Shown: positions 17,470 to 26,436 of the stretch, piece by piece
Numbering within the stretch: the first letter of the stretch is position 1
Layout: every line of letters begins with the position of its first letter
Assembly (NCBI GenBank): GCA_004332335.1
Contig: SISS01000008.1
Coordinates: forward strand, 247,424-311,423
DNA from: Methanoregulaceae archaeon UXB-2016
GTDB lineage: Archaea > Halobacteriota > Methanomicrobia > Methanomicrobiales > Methanospirillaceae
DNA: 64,000 nucleotides
Direction: 5' to 3'
Made by a program: the position numbers and the translations under genes
Notes under the pieces: generated by a model
What the model saw: only the letters and a program-made list of their open reading frames with translations
Databases searched by the model: none
Told to the model about the DNA's origin: nothing

Positions 17470-18739
17470 CGCAATCCTGAAGGCGGCCTTGAGCCGCGCG
17501 GCCGAGGCCGAGGTCTACCTCTCGACCGGCGAATCGATCAGCGCCGAGCTCTCGCGTGACCGTGTCCGGATCGGTCAGGCCGGGTACTCGACCGGCCTTG
17601 GGATCCGGGTCTTTGGGGACGGGCGGGTCGGGGCCTCGTCGACGAACGACCTCTCGCGCTGGGAGGCCTGTCTCGAGGCGGCGCTCACGGCCATGCGCCT
17701 GGCCGATCCACAGCCCTGGGAGGGGCTGCCCGGCCCGGTCGCCCTCCCCGCGGACCCGCTCGCCTTCGATTCGAGCGTGACGCTTGCGCCCGGCACGGTC
17801 GCGGGCCTGCTGGAGTCGATGCAGTCGGGCGCCGCCGCCCACGCCGAGGCGGCCGTGACGGCCGGCTCGGCCGGGCTCTCGCGCTCGAAGGTCGAGGTCG
17901 CGAACACTCACGGGCTCCGGTACGCGGACGAGGAGACACACGCCTCCTGCTCGATCGAGGCGATCGCCGGAACCTCGACCGGGTACGAGTTCGCCTCGAG
18001 CCACGGGCTCGACCTCGATCCCTCATGGGTCGGCGAGCAGGCTGCGTTCTTCGCGGCCCACGGGGTCGGGGGCGAACCGCTCACGCCGGGCACCTACGAC
18101 CTCGTCCTCTCGCCGCTCGCGCTCGCCGAACTCCTCGAGGCCGTCCTGATCCCGGCGCTCGTCGGCCGCAACGTCCACGCGGGCCGTTCGCGTCTCGCGG
18201 GCCGGATCGGCGAGCGGATTGCGGACGAACGGCTCTCGCTCTACGACGATCCGCACCGGCGGATGGGCCCCGGCGCCGCCTGGTTCGACGCCGAGGGCGT
18301 CCCGACGCGCCGGCTGGACCTGATCCGCAACGGGGTGCTCGAGGGCTTCGCCTACGACCTCCGGACCGCGTATCGCTACGGGGCCGCCACGACCGGCTCG
18401 GCCGTCCGGGGCGGGTACGGCGGTGCCCCTTCGATCGGGTTCCACACCATCGTGCTCGAGGGCCCGGTCGCCGACGTGATGGCCGAGCCGGCCGTCTACG
18501 TCCGATCGGTGGTCGGGGCGCACACGGCCAACACGATCACGGGCGACTTCTCGGTCGAGGTCTCGAACCCGTCGATGATCGAGGGCGGCGCTTTCACGAC
18601 CCCGGTCAGGACTGCGATGTGGGGCGGCAACGTCTTCGACCTCCTCTCCGCGATCGAGGGGGTCTCTGCCGAGACGCGGAACATCGGCGAGATGGTCCTG
18701 CCTGCGCTCCGCGTGGCCGGCCAGCCCCTGGTGGGGTGA
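17450..18739 (+). CDS. pmbA: TldE/PmbA-family subunit
   Basis: A 429-residue TldE/PmbA homolog. It shares the C-terminal fold of TldD (for example DAEGVPTRRLDLIRNGVLEG and FSVEVSNPSMIEGG) but lacks the HExxxH zinc motif, as expected for the non-catalytic partner. The start is GTG 17450 or GTG 17456; both overlap tldD. It should form the heterodimeric peptidase with the preceding gene. Confidence 0.92.
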   Translation: MAVDTIDAILKAALSRAAEAEVYLSTGESISAELSRDRVRIGQAGYSTGLGIRVFGDGRVGASSTNDLSRWEACLEAALTAMRLADPQPWEGLPGPVALPADPLAFDSSVTLAPGTVAGLLESMQSGAAAHAEAAVTAGSAGLSRSKVEVANTHGLRYADEETHASCSIEAIAGTSTGYEFASSHGLDLDPSWVGEQAAFFAAHGVGGEPLTPGTYDLVLSPLALAELLEAVLIPALVGRNVHAGRSRLAGRIGERIADERLSLYDDPHRRMGPGAAWFDAEGVPTRRLDLIRNGVLEGFAYDLRTAYRYGAATTGSAVRGGYGGAPSIGFHTIVLEGPVADVMAEPAVYVRSVVGAHTANTITGDFSVEVSNPSMIEGGAFTTPVRTAMWGGNVFDLLSAIEGVSAETRNIGEMVLPALRVAGQPLVG

Positions 18740-18743
18740 GCCC

Positions 18744-18998
18744 GTGCTCGCGGTCGTCTTCACGATCCTCGCGGCCTTCGCGGTCGCGGCCGTCCTCTAC
18801 TTCGTGCTGAAGCGCTCGACCGCGCTCCTCCTCAACTCGGTCGTGGGCGTGCTGATCCTCTTCGGCCTCGACTGGCTCCACATCCTGCCGACCCCGGGCG
18901 TGCCGATCACGCTTGGGGCCGTGCTGGTCTGTGCGTTCGGCGGCCTGCCCGGCGTGCTCGCCCTCGTCGGCCTCCACTTCCTCGGGCTCCACGTCTGA
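18744..18998 (+). CDS. BofA-like small membrane protein
   Basis: An 84-residue, almost wholly hydrophobic protein with about three membrane segments and the BofA-family core LLLNSVVGVLILFGLDW. In Bacillus, BofA restrains the intramembrane protease SpoIVFB; archaeal members have no known role. The start is GTG 18744, four bases after the pmbA stop, so it may be the last gene of the lonB-tldD-pmbA transcript. A poly-T tract follows. A paralog lies directly downstream with its own promoter. Confidence 0.72.
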   Translation: MLAVVFTILAAFAVAAVLYFVLKRSTALLLNSVVGVLILFGLDWLHILPTPGVPITLGAVLVCAFGGLPGVLALVGLHFLGLHV

Positions 18999-19023
18999 GG
19001 ATACCCTCGTAACGGGAGTCCCC

Positions 19024-19030
19024 TTTTTTT
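19024..19030 (+). terminator. Poly-T terminator after the first BofA-like gene
   Basis: A run of seven T (CCCCTTTTTTTG) 26 nt after the stop codon, and before the TATA-like GAACTATATGCC of the next gene. Confidence 0.6.
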
Positions 19031-19099
19031 GCACCGTGGCGATAGCATCGGGCATTCAGAGCCCGGTTGAACTATATGCCCGGAGAGCGAGGTGCTGGT

Positions 19100-19345
19100 A
19101 TGATTTGGGAGATCCTCGGACTCATCCTGGCCATCATCGTGGTGGCCGTCCTCTTCAAGGTGTTCCGGAACATCGTGGGCCTGGTCGTGAACGCTGTGAT
19201 CGGCGTGGTGATCCTCTGGCTTCTGAACCTCCTCCTCACGCCACCGGTCGCGATCAACATCTGGTCGATCCTGATCTCGGCGATCGGAGGGATCGCAGGC
19301 GTGATCATCGTGATCGTGCTCCACTTCCTTGGTATCGCGTTCTGA
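19100..19345 (+). CDS. BofA-like small membrane protein (second copy)
   Basis: An 81-residue hydrophobic protein with three predicted membrane segments and the BofA-type core GLVVNAVIGVVILWLLN. It is similar in size and layout to the gene at 18744 but clearly diverged. The start is ATG 19100, with AGGTG five nt upstream; a TATA-like ACTATATG lies about 27 nt before it. The two BofA-like genes are separated by a terminator, so they are probably expressed separately. Confidence 0.72.
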   Translation: MIWEILGLILAIIVVAVLFKVFRNIVGLVVNAVIGVVILWLLNLLLTPPVAINIWSILISAIGGIAGVIIVIVLHFLGIAF

Positions 19346-19445
19346 TCCTACTCTCTATCGATCGTTTTCGTTGGCGCCCTGACAACGAGCGTGTCCGATT
19401 CGAAGAGATCGGAAGTATTAGACGAGTCGAGAACCACCTACACTC

Positions 19446-19943
19446 ATGACGCTTCCACGGAACGCGGTCGAATGGGCTGTGCTCGCCCTCTTCGTCCTCG
19501 GCAGCCTCGCGGCCGGCTTCCTCGGCTCGGTCGCGACCGCCCCGAACATCCCGACCTGGTATGCCGGGCTCGCGAAACCCCCCCTGAACCCGCCGAGCTG
19601 GCTCTTCGCCCCGGTCTGGACCCTCCTCTACGTCCTGATGGGCACGGCCGGCTTTCTCGTCTGGCAGCGCCGCGACCATCCGGCTGCGAAGACCGGCCTC
19701 GTGCTCTTCGGGGTCCAGCTCGGGCTGAACCTCGCCTGGTCCTGGGTCTTCTTTGCGTTCCATGCGCTCGGGCTCGCGTTCGTCGTGATCGCTGCCCTCT
19801 GGCTCTCGATCCTCGGGACGATCGAGCGATTCTACCGCGTCCACCCGCTCGCCGCGTACCTGCTCGTCCCGTACATCGCCTGGACGACCTTTGCCGCATA
19901 TCTGAACGGGGCGATCTGGTATCTGAACCCGGAGTGGCGGTGA
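19446..19943 (+). CDS. tspO: TspO/MBR family protein
   Basis: A 165-residue five-helix membrane protein of the TspO/translocator protein family. It shows the N-terminal block WYAGLAKPPLNPPSWLFAPVWTLLY, shared by nearly all members (given here in part: WYAGLAKPPLNPP, residues about 37-49), then NLAWSWVFFAFH and the C-terminal YIAWTTFAAYLNGAIWYLN. TspO binds and may degrade porphyrins and tetrapyrroles in other organisms; its role in methanogens is not known. The 3' end lies 18 nt from the convergent KaiC-like gene. Confidence 0.9.
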   Translation: MTLPRNAVEWAVLALFVLGSLAAGFLGSVATAPNIPTWYAGLAKPPLNPPSWLFAPVWTLLYVLMGTAGFLVWQRRDHPAAKTGLVLFGVQLGLNLAWSWVFFAFHALGLAFVVIAALWLSILGTIERFYRVHPLAAYLLVPYIAWTTFAAYLNGAIWYLNPEWR

Positions 19944-19961
19944 AGACCCGCCCACCCCGTT

Positions 19962-20672
19962 CTAAAAGAGGTTCGCCTGCGAGTAGACGTTGATCCGGTC
20001 GTTCGCGATCTCGTACGGCTTGATCTCGCGCGAGTGAGCCGAGCTGCGCATCTTGACCACCTCGAGCGCGAGGCGGACCCGCGTCTGCTCGTCCGACCGG
20101 ATGTACCGGAGCAGGATCACCGTGTCGACCAGGTACTCGATCAGGTTGTGCCGGCTCGAGAACTGGTTGTTCTTGTCCGTCTCGGAGGTCATCAGCATCG
20201 TGCACCGCTGGTCCCGGAGCATCTCCACAAACCGGAACATCTCGTACCGCCGGGCCGCGTCCGACTCGAAGAGGTCCTCGAAGAGCGAGATCGGGTCGAA
20301 GACGAGTCGGCTCGCCGAGAACTTCCTGATCAGCGGCGGCAGCTCGTTCCGGATGCTGTTGATCGAGAGGTTGAAGTTGGTGGGATCGAGCTTCAGCACG
20401 AAGAACGAGGTATTCCGGTACTGCTCGATCGGCCAGCCCTTCTCGGTCAAGTACCGGACGATCGACTCCTCCGACTCCTCGAGCGAGATGTAGATCGCGG
20501 TCTCGCCCCGGGCAAGTCCCTCCCAGATGAAATGGAGCGCGAACGTGGTCTTACCCGTGCCGTAGGTCCCCACGATTGCGGCGATCGTGCCCCGGACGAG
20601 CCCGCCCGAGAGCATCTCGTCGAGCCCCTCGATTCCCATCCTGACTCGTTCGACCCTGTCGTCGGTCGGCAT
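19962..20672 (-). CDS. KaiC-like RecA-superfamily ATPase (intact P-loop)
   Basis: A 236-residue single-domain KaiC-like ATPase. Walker A is GTYGTGKTTF (35-44), and the family strand-loop EGLARGETAIYISLEESEE follows. A Walker B-like LVFDPISLFEDLF has Asp in the expected strand. Single-domain KaiC-like proteins include ArlH, the archaellum regulator, but this one is not in an archaellum operon. A strong AAGGTGG ribosome site lies between it and the upstream gene (stop at 20685), so the two are co-transcribed. It probably senses ATP or energy state for the divergent pilus-type motor; that is inference from context. Confidence 0.8.
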   Translation of the reverse strand: MPTDDRVERVRMGIEGLDEMLSGGLVRGTIAAIVGTYGTGKTTFALHFIWEGLARGETAIYISLEESEESIVRYLTEKGWPIEQYRNTSFFVLKLDPTNFNLSINSIRNELPPLIRKFSASRLVFDPISLFEDLFESDAARRYEMFRFVEMLRDQRCTMLMTSETDKNNQFSSRHNLIEYLVDTVILLRYIRSDEQTRVRLALEVVKMRSSAHSREIKPYEIANDRINVYSQANLF

Positions 20673-20684
20673 TTCACACCACCT

Positions 20685-21518
20685 TTAGATGATCAACCGG
20701 ATATTGTTTACCTCGAAGCCGAGGGTCGGCGAGATCTTGATCGAGAACTTGACGAGGTCGTTCTCCTCGAGGTGGGTCATGACCCCGCGGAACTTCTCGA
20801 AGAACATCACCCGCTGTCGCCGGGCTGCGATCGACTCCTCCCACCGGAAGAGGATCACCGAGTCCGCGATGTCTGCGATCTCCTGGATCCGGGCCCGGTC
20901 GATGATCCCCTGCGTCATCAGCAGGTAGATCGTCGAGTTCCACCGCTTCGTCACCCGCTGGAGTCCGCGAAGGTACGCGGCCAGCTCCTTCCAGTCGGCC
21001 GGCTCGGAGTACGAGACCGCCAGGTCGGTCAGGGAGTCGAGGATGATCAGGGAGCGCTCGGGCACGGTCTCGAGCACGGACGAGAGCTGCACGAGCGTCG
21101 ACTTGTGCTCCGAGCGGCGCTTCAGGCGCGTGATCAGGTCCTCGGACGTGTACCACTCGCCCGGCACGGTCGAGGTGTCGAAGTACTGCTCCGAGAGGTC
21201 GTTGAACCGGACGTACTCGGCGTCGAGCTCACGTGCGAGCGACGCGTCGAACGAGAGCGCGACCTCACGCTTGACGTCCTCCTTCATCTTCGTGAACGTG
21301 ACGTACCGGATCTCCGAGGGCAGGGCCGGGTTCTCCGGGTCGCGCCGGCGGAGCATCGCGAGGTTGATCAGCGAGGTGTAGACGAACTCGAACGAGCCGG
21401 CGCCGATATCGCCGAGAAGGAGCATGATCGAACCCGGCGGCACCCCCCCTTCCATCACCGGGTCGAATGACCCGATCCCTGTTGGCATCCGCTTCGGGAG
21501 GGTCTCTATGGAGTCCAC
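20685..21518 (-). CDS. KaiC-like RecA-superfamily protein with degenerate P-loop
   Basis: A 277-residue protein with the KaiC/RadA fold. The usual start PTGIGSFDPVMEGGVPPGSIMLLLG is recognisable, but Walker A reads GDIGAGSFEF (36-45): the invariant Lys and the following Thr/Ser are replaced by Ser-Phe-Glu. The Walker B-like strand LIILDSLTDLAVSY is kept. It should therefore not hydrolyse ATP, and may act as a structural or regulatory partner of the intact paralog downstream. The start is GTG 21518, with a TATA-like CTTTATTC about 27-30 nt upstream. Divergent from the secretion ATPase. Confidence 0.75.
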   Translation of the reverse strand: MDSIETLPKRMPTGIGSFDPVMEGGVPPGSIMLLLGDIGAGSFEFVYTSLINLAMLRRRDPENPALPSEIRYVTFTKMKEDVKREVALSFDASLARELDAEYVRFNDLSEQYFDTSTVPGEWYTSEDLITRLKRRSEHKSTLVQLSSVLETVPERSLIILDSLTDLAVSYSEPADWKELAAYLRGLQRVTKRWNSTIYLLMTQGIIDRARIQEIADIADSVILFRWEESIAARRQRVMFFEKFRGVMTHLEENDLVKFSIKISPTLGFEVNNIRLII

Positions 21519-21698
21519 TGCATGATAGTTACCGCGGATGCGAGAATAAAGGTTGTGACCGGGCTCCGGGTAAAACCGTCTCCCTGTATATTCTGCGGCG
21601 AATAGGGGGGGTTAAAGTAGCTCGAACAATAGACGTCACAATGACGGAGGGGCATGCTCCAAGCACGCCCTTCACGGTGGCGGGGGGTCTGAATCAAG

Positions 21699-23360
21699 GT
21701 GGAGTTTCCGCGCCTGCGGAGAAAGAAGGCAGAGGAGCCGCGCGTAATGACTCCGCCGCCCGATGCCCGGCCCATGGCCACGCCGAAGGAGCGGGGCCGG
21801 CTGCTCGCACGAAAGAAGCCCGAGGCCACGCTGATCGAGTACGATCCGGGCATCCACGGTTCGCTCGTCGACCGCGAGCTGCCCGAGGAGTACAACCTGA
21901 TCGAGCAGTACTGGGTCGATGAGGGCTGCTCGCAGGTGAATATCGTCTACAACCGGCGGACCAAGCAGGAGGAGTACATCCTCTACGAGCCGACCCTCAC
22001 CCCGTTCGAGTACGAACTGATCGAACGGGTCTTCGAGGACCTCCGCGACGTCCTGATCCTGACCGACGCCGAGGTCGACGAGGACAAGCGGGTCCTGCTC
22101 TTCCGGAAGATGGAGGGGCTCTTCGAGGAGTACGGGATCAAACTCGAGCTGATCCCGCTCTTCAAGCTCCGGTATTTCCTGATCCGGAACTTCATCGGCT
22201 GGTCGCGGCTCGATCCCGTGATGAAGGACCCGAACATCGAGGACATCTCCTGCGACGGCAACGAGGTCCCGCTCTTCCTCTATCACCGTACCCACCGGAA
22301 CATCCGGACCAACATCCGGTTCGAGGAGGAGGCCCTGATCTCGCTCGCGATCAAACTCGCGCAGCGGAGCGGCAAGCACGTCTCGATCGGCAGTCCCATG
22401 ATCGACGCGACCCTTCCCGACGGCTCGCGCCTCCAGCTCTCCCTCGGCAAGGAGGTGACGAGCCGCGGGACCTCGTTCACGATCCGGAAGTTCCGCGAAG
22501 AGCCGTTCACCCCGATCGAGCTGATGGAGTACCACACCTTCAGCCCCGAGGCGCTCGTCTACTTCTGGTTCGCGATCGAGAACAACAAGTCCCTCATCTT
22601 CATCGGCGGCACGGCCTCGGGCAAGACCACCTCCCTCAACGCGGTCTCGCTCTTCATCACCCCGCTCGCCAAGGTCGTCTCGATCGAGGACACGCGCGAG
22701 ATCACGCTCTACCACGACAACTGGATCGCCTCGGTGACGCGCGAGACGACGGCCGAGGCCTCGGCCACGATCGACATGTTCGCCCTGCTCAAGTCGGCGA
22801 TGCGGCAGCGGCCCGAGTACATCCTCGTCGGCGAGGTCCGGGGCCACGAGGCCCAGACCCTCTTCCAGGCCATGAACACGGGGCACACGACCTTCTCGAC
22901 CATGCACGCGGGCTCGGTCGACGCCGCGATCCACCGGCTCGAGTCCGAGCCCCTGAACGTGCCGCGGAACATGCTCCAGGCCCTGAACATCATCTCTATC
23001 CAGGCCCTGATCTACCAGGGGACGGCGCGGGTCCGGCGCTGTCAGGAGGTCGTCGAGGTGATCGGGATCGATCCGTCGACGGGCAACCTTCGGGTCAACA
23101 ACGTCTTCACCTACGATGCGGTCCGCGACCAGCTCAACTACACGGGTCGGTCGCAGGTCTTCGCCTCGATCACCGAGCGGCGGGGCTGGACCCGTGAGAA
23201 GCTCGACGAGGAGATCGCGGTCCGGAAACGCCTCCTGATCGCGATGCACGCACAGCGGATCCGCGACTACCGGTCGGTCACCCAGATCTTCCAGTCCTAT
23301 TACATCGATCCCTCCAGCGTGATGGAGCATATCGACGACCTGCGGCAGGCGATCGTGTGA
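21699..23360 (+). CDS. Type II/IV secretion-pilus ATPase (TadA/GspE-like)
   Basis: A 553-residue secretion ATPase. The N-terminal domain of about 280 residues precedes a RecA-like core with Walker A GGTASGKTTS, the Asp box region VVSIEDTREI, Walker B ILVGEVRGHEAQT and the His box TGHTTFSTMHAGS. These are the signatures of archaeal pilus and archaellum motor ATPases. The start is GTG 21699 (ATG 21747 is an alternative). Its stop overlaps the start of the TadC-like gene by 4 nt (GTGA). Together they form the motor and platform of a type IV pilus-like machine, with no pilin or prepilin peptidase nearby. Confidence 0.92.
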   Translation: MEFPRLRRKKAEEPRVMTPPPDARPMATPKERGRLLARKKPEATLIEYDPGIHGSLVDRELPEEYNLIEQYWVDEGCSQVNIVYNRRTKQEEYILYEPTLTPFEYELIERVFEDLRDVLILTDAEVDEDKRVLLFRKMEGLFEEYGIKLELIPLFKLRYFLIRNFIGWSRLDPVMKDPNIEDISCDGNEVPLFLYHRTHRNIRTNIRFEEEALISLAIKLAQRSGKHVSIGSPMIDATLPDGSRLQLSLGKEVTSRGTSFTIRKFREEPFTPIELMEYHTFSPEALVYFWFAIENNKSLIFIGGTASGKTTSLNAVSLFITPLAKVVSIEDTREITLYHDNWIASVTRETTAEASATIDMFALLKSAMRQRPEYILVGEVRGHEAQTLFQAMNTGHTTFSTMHAGSVDAAIHRLESEPLNVPRNMLQALNIISIQALIYQGTARVRRCQEVVEVIGIDPSTGNLRVNNVFTYDAVRDQLNYTGRSQVFASITERRGWTREKLDEEIAVRKRLLIAMHAQRIRDYRSVTQIFQSYYIDPSSVMEHIDDLRQAIV

Positions 23361-25300
23361 TCCTCGGGCGCCAGGTCCAGGCCTGGGTCGCGAGGGACCC
23401 GGCCCGGTTTCAGCGACTGAACGCGGACCTGATCTCGACCCGCTCAGGGGTCACGGTCGAGCGGTATCTCTCGACCGCGATCATCGCCTCGATCGCGGTC
23501 GCGTTCGTCTTCCTCGTGGTCGGGTTCATCGTGACCGGGGTCGTGGTCGCGTTCACCGAGGCCAAGGGGACCTCGTTCGCGAATCCGACCGGGTTCCACC
23601 TGCCATACGCGCTGGGCCCGATCCCGATGGCCCTGGTCACGCAGGCGGTCGGGGCGCTGATCGGGGGCCTGATCGCAGCCTCGATCACCTACATGATCGC
23701 ACTCCAGTGGCCTGCGATCACCAAGGGGACCCGCGCCTCGAAGATCAACATGACCCTTCACAACGCGGTCGCGTACATGTATGCGATGCGGAAGGGGGGC
23801 GCCGAGCTCCTGCCGATCTTCCGGTCGCTCTCGGAGAACGCGAACATCTATGGCGAGGTCGCGCTCGAGTTCCGCCAGATCATCCGCGACGCCGACTTCT
23901 TCGGCCTCGACGTGGTCTCGGCGATCCGGCAGCTCCACATGACCACGCCCTCGAACAAGCTGAAGGACTTTCTCCAGGACATCCTCTCGGTGATCGAGTC
24001 GGGCGGCGACATGACCAACTTCCTCGATGGACGGGTCCACCTCTTCCAGGAGGAGGCGCGGTACGAGCAGAAGAACTTCCTCAGCTTTCTCGCCCTCGTG
24101 GCCGAGTCGTACGTGACCCTCTTCGTCGCGGGCCCGCTCTTTCTGATCATCATCATGGTCGTGATGGGGATGATGGGGGGCAGCGCCGTGCTCCAGCTCT
24201 CGGCGGTCGTCTACCTGATGCTCCCGGTCGGGACCACGATCTTCATGGTGATGATCGACCTCGTCTCGCTCAAGACCGAGATGGTCACCCGGTCCGGCCG
24301 GAAGAAGGAGCTCAGCGAGTTCTCGGACGTCACGGTCCTCCCGGTCGGCGGCGAGGAGTCCCTCTTTGCCAAGCTCACCAGGTACGACCAGTCCATGGGC
24401 GTCCGGAACTTCCTCCGCGACCCGCTCAAGGCCTTCACCTCCAAGCCGATCCGGGTCCTGATCCTGACGATCCCGCTCGGGCTCGGGTACTGCCTCTTTA
24501 CGGTCTCGCAGATCCAGTGGATCGGGAATATCGAGGCCTATGTCGGGGCGATCGACGACCACATCGTGATCGGCCTGCTGATCATCCTGCTTCCGTTCGC
24601 CGTCTTCTACGAAGTCTGGCAGCGCAGGCTCTCCGGGATCGAGTCCTCGATCCCGGAGTTTCTCGACCGGATGGCAGGGATCAATCAGGTCGGCCTGACC
24701 GTGGCCCAGGCGATCGCGATCATGATGAACGCGAACCTGGGCGTGCTCGCCCACGAGATCCGTCGGATCAACCGGGACATGGACTGGGGCGCGAACTTCT
24801 CCGAGGCCCTGGTCCGGTTCGAGGAGCGGGTCACGACCCCCATCATCGCCCGCATGGTCACCCTGATCACGAAGGCCACGGAGATGTCGAGCCAGATCAA
24901 CGAGGTCCTGAAGATCGCGTCGTCCGACGCACGGATGTCGGACACGCTCAAGCGCGAGCGGCTCGCCGAGATGTTCATCTACGTCGCGATCGTCTACCTC
25001 TCGTTCGGCGTCTTCATCTTCGTGGTCGCGATCCTGAACAACCAGTTCCTGGTCCAGCTCGGCAAGATGAACACGGCCGGCCTGGCCCAGGGCGGACAGG
25101 CCTTCTCGGGCCTCGGGTCGATCCCGCTTCAACTGCTGCAGGTCCTGCTCTACCATGCCTGCCTCTTCCAGGGCTTCTTCTCGGGCCTGATCGCGGGCCA
25201 GATGGGCGAGTCCTCGATCCTCTCGGGGATCAAGCACGCCTGCATCATGCTGATCATCGCGCTCGTTGCGTTCAACACGGTCGCGTCCCCGCCGCTCTGA
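23357..25300 (+). CDS. TadC-like membrane platform protein of a type IV pilus-like system
   Basis: A 647-residue membrane protein with two type II secretion F domains, as in archaeal TadC/ArlJ proteins. Hydrophobic segments occur near 33-60, 80-115, 255-290, 365-385 and 405-425, with more at the C-terminus. The cytoplasmic loops contain the repeated F-domain pattern (for example IRDADFFGLDVVSAI and LVRFEERVTTPIIARMVTLI). It anchors the secretion ATPase to the membrane and is translationally coupled to it. The cargo of the machine cannot be told here. Confidence 0.9.
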   Translation: MILGRQVQAWVARDPARFQRLNADLISTRSGVTVERYLSTAIIASIAVAFVFLVVGFIVTGVVVAFTEAKGTSFANPTGFHLPYALGPIPMALVTQAVGALIGGLIAASITYMIALQWPAITKGTRASKINMTLHNAVAYMYAMRKGGAELLPIFRSLSENANIYGEVALEFRQIIRDADFFGLDVVSAIRQLHMTTPSNKLKDFLQDILSVIESGGDMTNFLDGRVHLFQEEARYEQKNFLSFLALVAESYVTLFVAGPLFLIIIMVVMGMMGGSAVLQLSAVVYLMLPVGTTIFMVMIDLVSLKTEMVTRSGRKKELSEFSDVTVLPVGGEESLFAKLTRYDQSMGVRNFLRDPLKAFTSKPIRVLILTIPLGLGYCLFTVSQIQWIGNIEAYVGAIDDHIVIGLLIILLPFAVFYEVWQRRLSGIESSIPEFLDRMAGINQVGLTVAQAIAIMMNANLGVLAHEIRRINRDMDWGANFSEALVRFEERVTTPIIARMVTLITKATEMSSQINEVLKIASSDARMSDTLKRERLAEMFIYVAIVYLSFGVFIFVVAILNNQFLVQLGKMNTAGLAQGGQAFSGLGSIPLQLLQVLLYHACLFQGFFSGLIAGQMGESSILSGIKHACIMLIIALVAFNTVASPPL

Positions 25301-25426
25301 CCGTCGAGCCGTGCCGATCGATGATCGGCGGGCGGGCCCGGCGATGTGATGTCTGTCACCCCTGAGCCGCCGCCTCTGGTGCCGGGACCCGCACTATTTA
25401 CCGATTGCCACGGCTAATCCTGCACC

Positions 25427-26204
25427 ATGAACACGGCCTTGCGCCACAGGGACCCCGGATGCGAGTGGTCCGCATGGAAGCGCCGACGCTGGACACGGTC
25501 GTGGCGTCTCCTCACCGTGATCGCCTGGACGGCGGTCTACTAACTCCCAGCAGGTCCACCTCCGCGACGAGCCGGGCCACACGCTCCCTGGGCTCGCGGC
25601 CACGGTCGCCATTATGGCGGGCCCGATCTGGTGGCTCTGCTGGCACCGCGGGCGTCCGCTCGCCGAGCTCGGCATCACGTCCAGCCGCTGGAAGCAGTGC
25701 CTGGCCATCAGCGCCGTCACGGGCGGGATCTTTCTCTGGATCGTCCTCGCTCATTTCGGCGGACTCGGGCCGGGCGCTCTCGTCCCCCACCTGCTCGCGA
25801 ATGCCCTCGTCCTCTGGGAGCCGTCCTTTATCTTCGGCTGGCTCGGGCTTCAGTTCGGTCGAGCCTTGGGCCTCGTCCCCGGCATCGTCCTGGCCGGCGC
25901 CAGTCAGGGGCTCTATCATGTCGGCACCTGCCCAATCTCGATGGTCGTGACCTCCGCTCTCTTTGGAATGCTCTTCTGCGCGGTCTTTCGACTGACCGAT
26001 AACCTTCTCGTCCTCTGGCCGCTCGCCTGGGCATCGACCTGCGCGATGGGCACGCTCATCGGAGGTCACCTCTTCTCATGGAGCGACATCGCGGCCTACG
26101 GCGCCGCGGTCGCCCTGCAGCTCCTGGTGGTCGTATGGACATGGCGCCGCCACGATCTCGGACCCGATGGAGACCCGTCGGCCGTCCCATCGGAGCGATC
26201 GTGA
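25427..26204 (+). pseudogene. CPBP-like intramembrane protease family gene with a frameshift
   Basis: Two frames make up one gene. From ATG 25427 a frame reads MNTALRHRDPGCEW ... RLLTVIAWTAVY and stops at TAA 25541-25543. Skipping one base, the next frame continues NSQQVHLRDEPGHTLPGLA and on to 26204 with at least five membrane segments. A TATA-like CTATTTA at about 25393-25399, some 27-30 nt before ATG 25427, supports the upstream start. The residues EPSFIFGW, QFGR and QGLYHVGT resemble, weakly, the Glu, Arg and His motifs of CPBP (Abi) proteases, but the double Glu is incomplete. It could be a sequencing error or a decayed gene. Confidence 0.5.
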
Positions 26205-26296
26205 CGATCCGGGCCGCGGCCGGACCGATATGATTATCCCGGTGAACGCCCGACCTCACGCACGGTGATGGATGGATGTGCACCGTAGGCGGACCC

Positions 26297-26428
26297 ATGG
26301 ACGTTGAGTACAACGAACGCGTGAAGGGGAAGAAGTACCGCTGCCGGGACTGCGGGGAGTCGTTCGAGGGCGTGGGCAAGCATCCTGTCTGCCCCTCGTG
26401 CCAGTCGGACACGGTCGACGCGATCTGA
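26297..26428 (+). CDS. Small zinc-ribbon protein
   Basis: A 43-residue protein with one zinc ribbon: two Cys pairs, CRDC (residues 16-19) and CPSC (32-35), separated by a short basic and acidic loop. The N-terminus is charged (MDVEYNERVKGKKY). Such proteins are common in methanogens and their targets are unknown. It ends eight nt before the next gene and is probably co-transcribed with it. Confidence 0.65.
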   Translation: MDVEYNERVKGKKYRCRDCGESFEGVGKHPVCPSCQSDTVDAI

Positions 26429-26436
26429 CCCCCCCG

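Noticed and set aside
20034..21470. A 478-codon plus-strand frame across the two KaiC-like genes
   Set aside because: It spans the spacer between two real genes on the other strand, with no family likeness.
23444..25237. A 597-codon minus-strand frame opposite the TadC-like gene
   Set aside because: Same antisense effect; the protein is nearly all charged residues with no fold, while the plus strand encodes a clear membrane platform.
19962..25300. An archaellum (arl/fla) operon
   Set aside because: There are no archaellins, ArlF/G or ArlCDE genes, and the KaiC-like genes are divergent from the motor. Only a general pilus-like motor is supported.
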